From Dinoroseobacter sp049801095 (GTDB lineage: Bacteria; Pseudomonadota; Alphaproteobacteria; Rhodobacterales; Rhodobacteraceae), in assembly GCF_049801095.1 (NCBI RefSeq), contig NZ_JBNAGH010000001.1, positions 1,085,889 through 1,149,888 of the forward strand: a stretch of 64,000 nt of DNA, in the 5' to 3' direction. Below, in pieces: positions 23,841 through 31,780 of this stretch (its first letter is position 1; each line of letters opens with the position of its first letter). Made by a program: the position numbers and the translations under genes. Under the pieces are notes generated by a model. The model had not been told where the DNA came from, did no database searches, and saw nothing but the letters and a program-made list of their open reading frames with translations.

Positions 23841-24446
23841 CTAGCGCCCGGTCAGCAAGCGGCGCGTGGCATCCGCCACCAGCTCCTCGACCGGGGTCTG
23901 CATCTTGGCAAACTCCGCCTTGCCGTCGATGCGCAGGAAGGACATGCCATGGACAAAGGTCCAGAGCGGGAAAGACGCCTTCAGCACGTCCTCATCCACC
24001 TCGGTCTTGCCGAGATAGGCCGCCACCTGCAGGAGCAGACCCGCGTAGCAGGACTGCCCGGCCTCCTCGAGGTCGTCGCGCTTGTAATCCTCGGAAAACA
24101 TCATCCGGAATACTCCGGGATGGGCCTCGGCGAAGGCCACATAGGAGACACCAGAGGCGATGATCCCTTCGACCGAGCCATGGGGAAAGGGCGACGCCGC
24201 CGCATGCAGGCGCTCGGTCATCTCGGTCATTCCCTCCAGGATCACCGCGGCCAGCATGTCGGTCTTGTCGGAAAAGTGGCGATAGGGCGCGGCGGTCGAG
24301 ACCCCGGCCCGGCGACACGCCTCGGAGACAGAGAACCCCTCGGGCCCCTTTTCCTCGACCAGTTCGCGAGTCGCGGTGACAAGCTGCTGGCGGAGGTCCC
24401 CGTGATGGTACCCCGCTTTTCCGGTCACCTTGGTTGCCTGTTTCAC
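23841..24446 (-). CDS. TetR/AcrR family transcriptional regulator
   Basis: A 201-residue repressor starting at a GTG. N-terminal helix-turn-helix at residues about 15-60 (YHHGDLRQQLVTATRELVEE; VSEACRRAGVSTAAPYRHFS). The C-terminal ligand domain contains LWTFVHGMSFLRIDG, the WHG-type signature of the TetR_C_33 group. It is divergent from an RND efflux operon, and the 157-base gap contains two near-identical palindromes that are probably its operators. It likely represses the pump, itself, and perhaps the acyl-CoA synthetase behind it. Confidence 0.9.
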   Translation of the reverse strand: MKQATKVTGKAGYHHGDLRQQLVTATRELVEEKGPEGFSVSEACRRAGVSTAAPYRHFSDKTDMLAAVILEGMTEMTERLHAAASPFPHGSVEGIIASGVSYVAFAEAHPGVFRMMFSEDYKRDDLEEAGQSCYAGLLLQVAAYLGKTEVDEDVLKASFPLWTFVHGMSFLRIDGKAEFAKMQTPVEELVADATRRLLTGR

Positions 24447-24518
24447 GTGCGATCTGCCTTGTTTTCCAAGCGCATCCGCGCCTGAGCGCGATCTTTGCCG
24501 CGCAAGAGGAGAATTAAT

Positions 24519-24533
24519 GTTAGACTTTCTAAC
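24519..24533. promoter_or_regulatory. Predicted TetR operator 1
   Basis: Perfect palindrome GTTAGA-CTT-TCTAAC. It overlaps a possible -35 element (TTAGAC, 24520-24525) paired with TACATA (24544-24549) reading toward the RND operon, so binding would block transcription. Confidence 0.8.
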
Positions 24534-24557
24534 ACTGGCGCTCTACATAGGGTCGAT

Positions 24558-24572
24558 GTAAGACGTTCTAAC
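24558..24572. promoter_or_regulatory. Predicted TetR operator 2
   Basis: GTAAGA-CGT-TCTAAC, one base different from operator 1 in its left arm and the same length. Centre-to-centre distance is 39 bp. It lies at the predicted transcription start of the pump genes. Confidence 0.75.
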
Positions 24573-24603
24573 TTCTTTCTCGCCCATCCGCAAGGAGCCC
24601 GCC

Positions 24604-25770
24604 ATGCCCATCACGCCGCCTCCCGCTTCGAACGACGCGCCCCCGCCCTCTCTGTTGCGCAGGGCACTGCGCCGCCTGGGCATTCTGACCGGGACCGGGT
24701 TGACCATCGGGCTGGCCGTGGGGCTGGTCGTGACCGGCTCGGGGCTGATTGCGGCGCGGGCCGCCGGGGATAGCGCCCCGCATCAGGACGCGGTGCTGCC
24801 GGTGCAAGTCGCGCCCCTGGTGGTTCAGGACAGCTATGCGGTCACCGCCGCCTTCACCGGACAGGTGGAAGCGGCCCGCAGCGCGGATCTGGGTTTTGAG
24901 ACCGGCGGCACCCTGGCGGAGGTGCTGGTGGATGAAGGCGACCGGGTGGCCGAGGGCGATGTGCTGGCACGGCTCGACATTCGCAGCCTGCAGGCGGAAC
25001 GCGCGGCGCAATCCGCAGCCCGCGATGCAGCTGTCGCCCGCCGGGATCTCGCCAAGCTGACCGCTGAGCGGCAGCAGCGTCTCGCGGCCTCGGATTTCTC
25101 CTCGACCCAGCGCGCGGACGAGGCGCGGTTCCGGCTGGCCGAGGCCGAGGCCGAGATCGCCCGGATCGATGCGACGCTCATGACCATCGACATCGCCCTC
25201 ACGAAATCGGAGATCACCGCGCCCTTCGCAGGAACGGTCGCCGACCGGCTGCGCGACGAAGGTGCTCGGCTCGGCAGTGGCAGCCCGGTCCTTCGGCTGG
25301 AGGAAACCGATGCACCCCATCTGCGCGTGGGTCTGCCCGATGCGCTGGCCAGCGCCCTGCCCCCTGCGACCGAAGTCTCCGTGACCCTGCCGCGCGGCAC
25401 CGGAACGGCCCGGCTCGACCGGCTGCGCCCGGATCTGGATCCGGCCACCCGCACCCGCGCCGTGCTCTTCACTTTGGACCAGCCCGCGCCCTCCGGCACG
25501 TTGGTCACGCTGGAGCTAGACCGCGACGTGCCCGGCACCGGGGCCTGGGTGCCGCTCTCGGCCCTCAGCGAAGGGATCCAGGGCCTCTGGACGCTTTATC
25601 TGCTGGATGACACGAACATCCTGCGCCGGGAATCAGTCGAGGTTCTGCACGCCACAGGCAGCCGCGCCTTCGTCGCCGGCGCCTTCCCCCATGGCGCGCG
25701 CTACGTGCCCGCAGGGGCGCATCGCGTCGCCCCGGGCCAGCGCGTCACCCCCATCGCGGCGGAGGGCTGA
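24604..25770 (+). CDS. RND efflux periplasmic adaptor subunit (membrane fusion protein)
   Basis: A 388-residue adaptor that links an RND pump to an outer-membrane channel. It has an N-terminal membrane anchor (about residues 26-55; no lipobox cysteine seen), a lipoyl-like half (AFTGQVEAARSADLGFETGG; LAEVLVDEGDRVAEGDVLAR), an Ala/Arg-rich coiled coil (residues about 125-195), the second lipoyl half with SEITAPFAGTVADRL, then beta-barrel and proximal domains. AAGGAG precedes the ATG. The permease starts three bases after its stop. No outer-membrane TolC-type gene is adjacent, so a shared channel elsewhere is likely. Confidence 0.92.
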   Translation: MPITPPPASNDAPPPSLLRRALRRLGILTGTGLTIGLAVGLVVTGSGLIAARAAGDSAPHQDAVLPVQVAPLVVQDSYAVTAAFTGQVEAARSADLGFETGGTLAEVLVDEGDRVAEGDVLARLDIRSLQAERAAQSAARDAAVARRDLAKLTAERQQRLAASDFSSTQRADEARFRLAEAEAEIARIDATLMTIDIALTKSEITAPFAGTVADRLRDEGARLGSGSPVLRLEETDAPHLRVGLPDALASALPPATEVSVTLPRGTGTARLDRLRPDLDPATRTRAVLFTLDQPAPSGTLVTLELDRDVPGTGAWVPLSALSEGIQGLWTLYLLDDTNILRRESVEVLHATGSRAFVAGAFPHGARYVPAGAHRVAPGQRVTPIAAEG

Positions 25771-25773
25771 TCC

Positions 25774-28700
25774 GTGTTCACCCTCCCCTTCCGCAACCCC
25801 CGGCTGGTAATCCTCGCCCTTCTGGTGATTATCTCTGCCGGCGCCTCGGCCTTCCTGTCCCTGGGGCGGCAGGAAGACCCGACCATCACCAATCTGAACG
25901 CCACCATCACCACCCTCTATCCCGGGGCCGAGCCCAGCCGGATCGAAGCGCTGATCTCGCAACCCCTCGAGGAAGAGATGCGCACCCTGGCGGATATGAA
26001 CACCATCTCCTCGACTTCGGCGACAGGGATCTCGGTCATCAGCCTTGAGCTGAACGAGACCACGGACCCCGCCAAGATCGAAGAGATCTGGTCCAAGGCC
26101 CGCGATGGTGTCACGGATGTGGCCCGCACCTTCCCCAGCGGCGCGCTCCCGCCCGAGTTTGACAGCGACGGCATCGCCGCCTTCGGCGCGATCTTCGCGG
26201 TCAAGCCCAGCGCCGGGGCGGCAAACCCCGCCGTCCTCGCCCGCACTGCCGAAGAGTTGGCCGAACGCCTGCGCAACGTCCCCGGCACCAAAAGCGTCGA
26301 GAGCTTTGGCACCCCCGAAGAAGAAGTGCTCGTCACTCTGGACCCCGCCCGCATCGCGGCGCTGGGCCTCACGCCCGAGGCGATCTCCGCCGCCGTGCAA
26401 CGGGCCGATGCCAAGGTGCAATCCGGACGGCTGGTGAGCGGCAGCACCGATATCCTGCTGGATGTGCAGGGCGATATCGAGGCGCTGGACCGCCTGCGCC
26501 AGATCGTTCTGGTCACCGGCAGCGCCGGGCAGGTCACCCGTCTGGGCGACGTGGCCGAGGTCTCGCGCACGCCCCGCACGCCCGCCGCCGCCATGGCGCT
26601 GGTCGATGGCCAGGATGCGGTCCTGCTGGGCGTGCAGGCGAATGAAGGCTTGCAGATCGATGTCTGGATGGGCTGGGTGCAGGACGAGGTGGCGAGTTTC
26701 GAGGCGCTGCTGCCGCGCTCCCTCGTGGTCGAACAGCTCTTTGACCAGGCCATCTATACGGCGGACCGCCTGACCGAAGTAGCCGTGAACATGGCCATCG
26801 GTGTCGGCCTCGTGGTGCTCGTTCTGCTGGTCACGCTGGGCGTGCGCGCCGCGCTGATCGTGGCGGCGGTGCTGCCGCTGGTGAGCCTCGCGACCATCGC
26901 CTCCATGAACTTCATCGGCCTGCCGATCCACCAGATGAGCGTGACCGGCCTGATCGTGGCGCTCGGGCTTCTGGTGGATGCGGCCATTGTGATGACAGAC
27001 GACATCCGCCAACGCCTTGCCAAGGGCAACACACGACTTGAGGCCGTAGACACGGCGATCCGGCGTCTGGCCGCGCCGCTCTTGGCCTCGACCGTGACCA
27101 CGGCGCTGAGTTTCGTGCCGATGATCCTGCTGCCCGGCGGGGCCGGAGACTTCGTGGGCGCGATCGCCATCGCCGTGGTGCTGATGCTGGTCTGGTCCTT
27201 CGTCATCGCCCTGACCATCACCCCGGCCCTTGCCGGCTGGCTCCTGCCCGAGGGCGGGCGCGGCGCGGGGCTGGTCGCTGGCCTGCCTGGACGCGTGTTT
27301 CACGCCAGCCTGCGCTGGTCGGTCAACAACCCGGTCCGCTCCGTCGCGCTGGCGCTTGTCCTGCCTGTGATGGGCTTTGTCAGCTTCCCGACCCTGACCG
27401 CGCAGTTCTTCCCCGGCGTCGACCGCGATCAGTTCCATATCGAAGTGGATCTGGCCAAGGGCACGGCCCTGTCCGAAACCCATGACCTTGTGGAGGCCAT
27501 GGATGCGGATCTGCGCGCCACGGATGGGATCACCCGGGTGGCCTGGACCCTCGGGGAAAGCGCCCCGGCCTTTTACTACAACATCGTTGGCACGCGGCAG
27601 GGCGAGCCCAGCTTCGCCCAGGCGCTGATCACGACCAGCTCACCCGATGCAACCGCGGCCCTGCTGGAGCCTCTGCAGACCCGACTGACCGAGGCCTATC
27701 CCGAAGCCCGCATCCTTGTGCGCGGCCTCGTGCAGGGCCCGCCCGTGGACGCACCGGTGGAATTCCGGCTTGAGGGCCCGACGCTGGAAGTGCTGCGCGC
27801 TGAGGGCGAGCGCCTGCGCGCCATCTTGCTCGGTGTCGAAGGGATCACCACGGTGCGTGCCAGCTATGAGGGCGGCGCGCCCAAAGTGCAGGTCGATGTG
27901 GACGAGGCAGCAGCCCAGCTCGCCGGGCTCAGCCTCGCCGATGTGGCGCGGCAATTGCAGACCGGCCTGGATGGTGTGACCGGCGGGTCCCTGATCGAGG
28001 CCTCCGAACAGCTCCCCGTGCGGGTGCAGCTGGGGGCGGGAACGCGGGACGATCTGGAGCGGATTTCACAGATGCTCATCGTACCACCACCGGGGACTGG
28101 CCGTCAGAGCCAGACCCTGCCCGCGTTCCCCCTCTCCGCCATTGCCGAGATCGCGCTCGTGCCCTCCGACAGCCCCATCGCGCGGCGCGACGGCACCCGG
28201 GTGAACACGGTCCAGGCCTTCATCGCCCCGGACCTGCTGCCGCAAGAGGCGCTGGTGCGCGCGCAAGCGGCCATCAGTGCCGCTGGCTTCGCCCTGCCCG
28301 CCGGGTACGATCTGGCGATTGGCGGGGATGCGGACGCGCGCAACGACACGGTGACCCGACTGATGGCCCCGCTCGGGCTGATCGTGACCCTGTCGCTCGC
28401 CACCATCGTACTGACCTTCGGCTCCTTCCGACTCTCGGCGGTGACCATGGTCGTGGCGGTGCTCTCGGCCGGGCTCAGCATCCTTTCCCTTGCGGTCTTC
28501 CAATACCCGTTCGGGATCACGGCAATCATCGGGGTGATCGGCTCCATCGGGGTGTCGATCAACGCGGCGATCATCATCCTGACCGGCCTGCAGCAGGATG
28601 AGGCCGCCGCCGCCGGGGATCGCGACGCCATGGCCCAGGTTGTCATGAATGGCTCGCGGCACATCATCTCGACGACGCTGACCACCTTTGGCGGCTTCTT

Positions 28701-28905
28701 GCCCCTGATCCTCGCGGGTGGCGGGTTCTGGCCCCCCTTCGCCATGGCTGTGGCGGGCGGCGTGCTGCTGTCGACGGTGGTGAGTTTCTACTTCACCCCT
28801 CCGCTCTTTGCGCTGGTGCGTCCCCGCAAACCCAAAGCGGCCTCGGAGGCCGAGGCCGCGGACACGCCCCGCCATCCGGTGTCGCTGAAAATCGCGGCGG
28901 AATAG
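25774..28905 (+). CDS. RND efflux permease subunit
   Basis: A 1043-residue proton-driven inner-membrane pump with the usual 12 helices and two large periplasmic loops. It starts at a GTG (MFTLPFRNPRLVILALLVII) three bases after the adaptor stop, so coupling is likely. In helix 4 the sequence is LLVDAAIVMTDD: the first aspartate of the proton-relay pair is present, but the second, in the usual VDDAIV, is alanine. The counterpart in helix 10-11 reads GVSINAAIIILTG. This resembles a subgroup of RND pumps in this family; substrate unknown. Repressed presumably by the divergent TetR. Confidence 0.93.
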   Translation: MFTLPFRNPRLVILALLVIISAGASAFLSLGRQEDPTITNLNATITTLYPGAEPSRIEALISQPLEEEMRTLADMNTISSTSATGISVISLELNETTDPAKIEEIWSKARDGVTDVARTFPSGALPPEFDSDGIAAFGAIFAVKPSAGAANPAVLARTAEELAERLRNVPGTKSVESFGTPEEEVLVTLDPARIAALGLTPEAISAAVQRADAKVQSGRLVSGSTDILLDVQGDIEALDRLRQIVLVTGSAGQVTRLGDVAEVSRTPRTPAAAMALVDGQDAVLLGVQANEGLQIDVWMGWVQDEVASFEALLPRSLVVEQLFDQAIYTADRLTEVAVNMAIGVGLVVLVLLVTLGVRAALIVAAVLPLVSLATIASMNFIGLPIHQMSVTGLIVALGLLVDAAIVMTDDIRQRLAKGNTRLEAVDTAIRRLAAPLLASTVTTALSFVPMILLPGGAGDFVGAIAIAVVLMLVWSFVIALTITPALAGWLLPEGGRGAGLVAGLPGRVFHASLRWSVNNPVRSVALALVLPVMGFVSFPTLTAQFFPGVDRDQFHIEVDLAKGTALSETHDLVEAMDADLRATDGITRVAWTLGESAPAFYYNIVGTRQGEPSFAQALITTSSPDATAALLEPLQTRLTEAYPEARILVRGLVQGPPVDAPVEFRLEGPTLEVLRAEGERLRAILLGVEGITTVRASYEGGAPKVQVDVDEAAAQLAGLSLADVARQLQTGLDGVTGGSLIEASEQLPVRVQLGAGTRDDLERISQMLIVPPPGTGRQSQTLPAFPLSAIAEIALVPSDSPIARRDGTRVNTVQAFIAPDLLPQEALVRAQAAISAAGFALPAGYDLAIGGDADARNDTVTRLMAPLGLIVTLSLATIVLTFGSFRLSAVTMVVAVLSAGLSILSLAVFQYPFGITAIIGVIGSIGVSINAAIIILTGLQQDEAAAAGDRDAMAQVVMNGSRHIISTTLTTFGGFLPLILAGGGFWPPFAMAVAGGVLLSTVVSFYFTPPLFALVRPRKPKAASEAEAADTPRHPVSLKIAAE

Positions 28906-28971
28906 CCACAATCCCCCTGTCCGCGACCTCCGGGCCGCGGACAGCGCCGGGGTCTTGCACCATCCGGTTTC

Positions 28972-29001
28972 CTTAAGTCTCTAAATATCCCCGCCGGAGG
29001 C
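28972..29001 (-). repeat. Intergenic repeat, copy 1
   Basis: CTTAAGTCT, two variable bases, then AAATATCCCCGCCGGAGGC; a second copy lies at 39223-39252, identical outside the two variable bases. On the minus strand it reads GCCTCCGGCGGGGATATTT and lies about 35 bases after the stop of a minus-strand gene. A separate GTCCGCG/CGCGGAC hairpin is nearby at 28919-28942. Function unknown. Confidence 0.75.
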
Positions 29002-29035
29002 TCCCGCAGGCGCGACCCGCGCCACCGCCAAGAGT

Positions 29036-30022
29036 TCAGACCGCCAGAACGATCTTGCCGATATGGGCTGAGCTCTCCATCCGCGCGTGAGCCTCGGACG
29101 CTTTTTCCAGATCATAAGTGCTGTCCATCACCACCTTGATCCGCCCCGAAGACAGCAGAGGCCAGACCTCGCGCTCGAGATCCTCTGCGATCCGCGCCTT
29201 GGCGAGATCCGATTGCGGACGCAGGGTGGAGCCGGTGATCGTCAGCCGTCGCATCATCAGCGGGGCAAAATTCACCGCCATTTTCGGCCCTTGCAAAAAC
29301 GCGATCTGCACCAGACGCCCGTCCTCTGCCAGGCTCTTGAGGTTGCGCAGGATGTAGTCCCCGCCAACCATGTCGAGGATCACATCCGCGCCGCCCTCGG
29401 CCTTGAGGATCGGCACGAAATCCTCCTCGCGATAGTTGATCGCGCGCTCCGCCCCGAGCTCGGTGCAGGCCGCGCATTTCTCCGCCGAGCCGGCAGTGGC
29501 AAAGACCCGGGCCCCGCGGGCATGGGCCAACTGGATGGCCACCGTCCCGATCCCGGAGGATCCGCCATGAACCAGAAACCGTTCCCCGCCGACAAGCCCG
29601 CCGCGGGTCACCACATTGGACCAAACCGTGTAGTGGTTCTCGCAAAGCGCGGCCGCCTGATCCATGGGCAGGCCATCGGGGATCGGCAGGGCATGGGCGG
29701 CCGGGCAGACCACATATTCCGCATACCCCCCACCGGGCGTCAGCGCGCAGACCGCATCGCCCACGGACCACCGCGCCACATCCGGACCAGTCGCCACGAC
29801 CGTGCCCGAGACCTCCAGCCCCGGCAGATCGCTGGCCGTAGGGGGCGGCGCATAGCTGCCTGCGCGTTGCAACGCGTCGGGACGGTTCACCCCGGCATAA
29901 GCCACCTTGATCAGGATCTGCCCCGCACCCGGCACCGGCACAGGGCGCTCGCAAGGGCGCAGAACCTCGGGTCCGCCGGGTTCCGTGATTTCTACGGCGC
30001 GCATTGTCTGGGGCAAATCCAT
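29036..30022 (-). CDS. NAD(P)H-quinone oxidoreductase (zinc-type alcohol dehydrogenase superfamily, PIG3-like)
   Basis: A 328-residue MDR-superfamily enzyme that transfers electrons from NAD(P)H to quinones or enones. It starts MDLPQTMRAVEITEPGGPEV; the conserved quinone-reductase region is AGVNRPDALQRAGSY; the nucleotide-binding motif is VHGGSSGIGTVAIQLAHARG; the zinc-ligand cysteines of true alcohol dehydrogenases are absent. AGGACGACCCC precedes the ATG. It lies nine bases after the stop of the COQ9-like gene on the same strand, forming a small unit related to quinone chemistry, and is followed by a repeat element. Confidence 0.9.
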   Translation of the reverse strand: MDLPQTMRAVEITEPGGPEVLRPCERPVPVPGAGQILIKVAYAGVNRPDALQRAGSYAPPPTASDLPGLEVSGTVVATGPDVARWSVGDAVCALTPGGGYAEYVVCPAAHALPIPDGLPMDQAAALCENHYTVWSNVVTRGGLVGGERFLVHGGSSGIGTVAIQLAHARGARVFATAGSAEKCAACTELGAERAINYREEDFVPILKAEGGADVILDMVGGDYILRNLKSLAEDGRLVQIAFLQGPKMAVNFAPLMMRRLTITGSTLRPQSDLAKARIAEDLEREVWPLLSSGRIKVVMDSTYDLEKASEAHARMESSAHIGKIVLAV

Positions 30023-30031
30023 GGGGTCGTC

Positions 30032-30730
30032 CTATTTCGGCCGAAAGGATCCGGGCAGATCCGCTCGGGGCAGTTTCGAGGGCGGCTTGATCTGGCTCAG
30101 CACCCAGTTCGGGCCGCTCATCAACCCGCGCAGCAGCGGGTTCTTGTTCACGGCCCCTTTGACCTCCTCGATTTTCATCACATCGTCAATCCGACGGTCG
30201 AGGAAGGCCCAGGTCGCCACATCCCCCTCGGAGGTGTCGCCCAACCAGTAAAGCACCGTCGCGCCATAGACCCCGGCCAGGGTCGCGCGCTTGGAATACC
30301 AGTTGAAATCATTGGAACTGTCGCCGAGGGTCTCCCAGATCAGATCACAGGTCCCCCAGATCGCCTTGGCCCCATCAGCAGCGTATTGCGGCAACGCAAA
30401 GAGCGTCGTGCCACGGCGCACGGCCTCCTTGTCCTCAACGGCCTCGAGCCGATACCGCACCGCCGCCGCCACCTTGTCACGAAAGCGCAGGCCATCCAGA
30501 GGCTCGCGCTTGAGCCGGGCGACCATCTCCGCATCGCCACGGGCATGGAAAGCCAGGGCCAGATCCACATGGCGGCGCGGGAACAGAGTCTCCGCCAACC
30601 CGGGCTCAATCTCGGCATCCGCGCAGGCCGCGTCAAAAGTGGCGGGCGACCAGCCATCGAAGGCCACATGGATCAGCGCGGCATCGAGCAGCGCATCGCT
30701 CAATTCCGGGGTGGTGCGGGTGTCGGTCAT
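30032..30730 (-). CDS. COQ9 family protein (ubiquinone biosynthesis)
   Basis: A 232-residue protein of the COQ9/RpsU-N-terminal-like family, which in mitochondria binds lipid and assists the hydroxylase Coq7. The TetR-like helical N-terminus (SDALLDAALIHVAFDGWSPA) and the C-terminal membrane-surface helix region with WYSKRATLAGVYGATVLYWL are typical. The ATG has GGAG seven bases upstream; an in-frame start 12 codons earlier is less likely. It is divergent from rpsU, an arrangement seen in alphaproteobacteria, and read together with the quinone oxidoreductase. Confidence 0.9.
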   Translation of the reverse strand: MTDTRTTPELSDALLDAALIHVAFDGWSPATFDAACADAEIEPGLAETLFPRRHVDLALAFHARGDAEMVARLKREPLDGLRFRDKVAAAVRYRLEAVEDKEAVRRGTTLFALPQYAADGAKAIWGTCDLIWETLGDSSNDFNWYSKRATLAGVYGATVLYWLGDTSEGDVATWAFLDRRIDDVMKIEEVKGAVNKNPLLRGLMSGPNWVLSQIKPPSKLPRADLPGSFRPK

Positions 30731-30841
30731 CAGGGTCTCCAGCAGGCGGACAGGCGTGCTGGACATCTAGTCCAGCCCTTGCTATACGGCCACCTCCTGC
30801 AATCTGACGCAACACAAACTTAGGAAGGTGGTGACAACCAC

Positions 30842-31048
30842 ATGCAGGTCAGCGTACGCGACAACAACGTCGATCAGGCACTGCGGGCTCTCAAGAAGAA
30901 GCTGCAGCGCGAGGGTGTGTTTCGGGAAATGAAGCTCAAGCAACATTACGAAAAGCCCTCCGAGAAGAAAGCACGCGAGAAGGCCGAGGCCATTCGCCGT
31001 GCCCGTAAACTCGCACGCAAGAAAGCCCAGCGCGAAGGGGGGCTCTAG
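30842..31048 (+). CDS. rpsU: 30S ribosomal protein S21
   Basis: Small-subunit protein near the anti-Shine-Dalgarno region, aiding initiation. The 68-residue highly basic product starts MQVSVRDNNVDQALRALKKK and ends in an Arg/Lys/Ala helix (KLARKKAQREGGL). The Shine-Dalgarno AGGAAGG is separated from the ATG by a tiny hairpin (GTGGT-GACA-ACCAC), which shortens the effective spacing. Single gene closed by an intrinsic terminator. Confidence 0.97.
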   Translation: MQVSVRDNNVDQALRALKKKLQREGVFREMKLKQHYEKPSEKKAREKAEAIRRARKLARKKAQREGGL

Positions 31049-31081
31049 GCCCAACTCGCTCAGCTTTCGCTGAAAACGACG

Positions 31082-31116
31082 ACCCCCGAGGCTTGGCCCG
31101 GGGGTTTGTTGTTTTC
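31082..31116 (+). terminator. Intrinsic terminator of rpsU
   Basis: CCCCCGAGGC and GCCCGGGGG pair, followed by TTTGTTGTTTT. The T-rich side favours the plus strand; it also lies just after the end of the converging Sel1 gene. Confidence 0.82.
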
Positions 31117-31126
31117 TAGGGTGCGC

Positions 31127-31690
31127 TTAGAAGAGATGCGGCGCGTATTTCCACGCATCCGCATCGGGCGTGACACTGTCGAGATCGAAGTCATTGTCGA
31201 TCAGGTGTTGCGCCGACGTCTCGCCCAACGCAGCAGCGCGCTCGATCACGCGGCGCCCCTCGACCTCATCCCGGGGCACGCCGCGCCCGCGCAAGAGATC
31301 CAAACCATAATTGAACATAGCGACCTCGCTGCCCAGCTCCGCTGCGCGCCGGTCCCACTCTGCTGCGGCCTCGGGGTTTTCCGGGCCCGCAAGCCCATTG
31401 TCCTCCATCCAGCTCAGCCAGGTCATGCCCTGCACATTGCCCCGGGCCGCGCTGTCCTCGAAGAGCGCGCGCGCTTCCTCATGCAGGCCCGCCTTGGCCG
31501 CGCCATAGCCCAGCGCGCTGTCCATGGGGGAGGGTTGGCCGATCTTCAGCCGGGCGAGCGCCCCGCGCAGGGACAGTTCCTCGGGGTTATGGGTGCCGTG
31601 ATCCTCGACCATCATCTCGCGCGGCGTGGGGCCATCGGCAAGGGCAGCACCGCCCAGGCAGAGCAGAACGGTCAGTGAAACAATACGCAT
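31127..31690 (-). CDS. Secreted Sel1-repeat protein
   Basis: A 187-residue protein with a signal peptide (MRIVSLTVLLCLGGAALADG) and Sel1/TPR-like helical repeats: ALGYGAAKAGLHEEARALFE, then ARGNVQGMTWLSWMEDNGL, then AMFNYGLDLLRGRGVPRDEV. Such repeats bind other proteins; this one would act in the periplasm. GAGGAGGCTCCC precedes the ATG. It lies 90 bases downstream of the membrane-bound winged-helix regulator on the same strand, and a PhoB-box-like repeat stands between the two, so the regulator may control it or use it as a sensor partner. Confidence 0.82.
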   Translation of the reverse strand: MRIVSLTVLLCLGGAALADGPTPREMMVEDHGTHNPEELSLRGALARLKIGQPSPMDSALGYGAAKAGLHEEARALFEDSAARGNVQGMTWLSWMEDNGLAGPENPEAAAEWDRRAAELGSEVAMFNYGLDLLRGRGVPRDEVEGRRVIERAAALGETSAQHLIDNDFDLDSVTPDADAWKYAPHLF

Positions 31691-31752
31691 GGGAGCCTCC
31701 TCAATTTGCCCTCCCAGCAAAGGACATCGCGGCGCGGGATGCGTGAAACCAC

Positions 31753-31780
31753 TGCAAGAAACTGTCAGAAAACTGTAAAA
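31753..31780. promoter_or_regulatory. PhoB-box-like direct repeat before the Sel1 gene
   Basis: CTGTCAG-AAAA-CTGTAAA (31763-31780) fits the two-repeat, 11-bp-period pattern bound by OmpR/PhoB-type winged helices; a third, weaker CTGCAAG lies ten bases to the left. The site is directly after the stop of a gene that encodes such a domain and 73 bases before the Sel1 ATG. The consensus direction is opposite to Sel1 transcription, so its use is uncertain. Confidence 0.55.

Noticed and set aside
25633..27483. A 616-codon minus-strand frame across the RND genes
   Set aside because: Antisense shadow; Gly/Arg/His-rich with no recognisable domain and it crosses two genuine genes.
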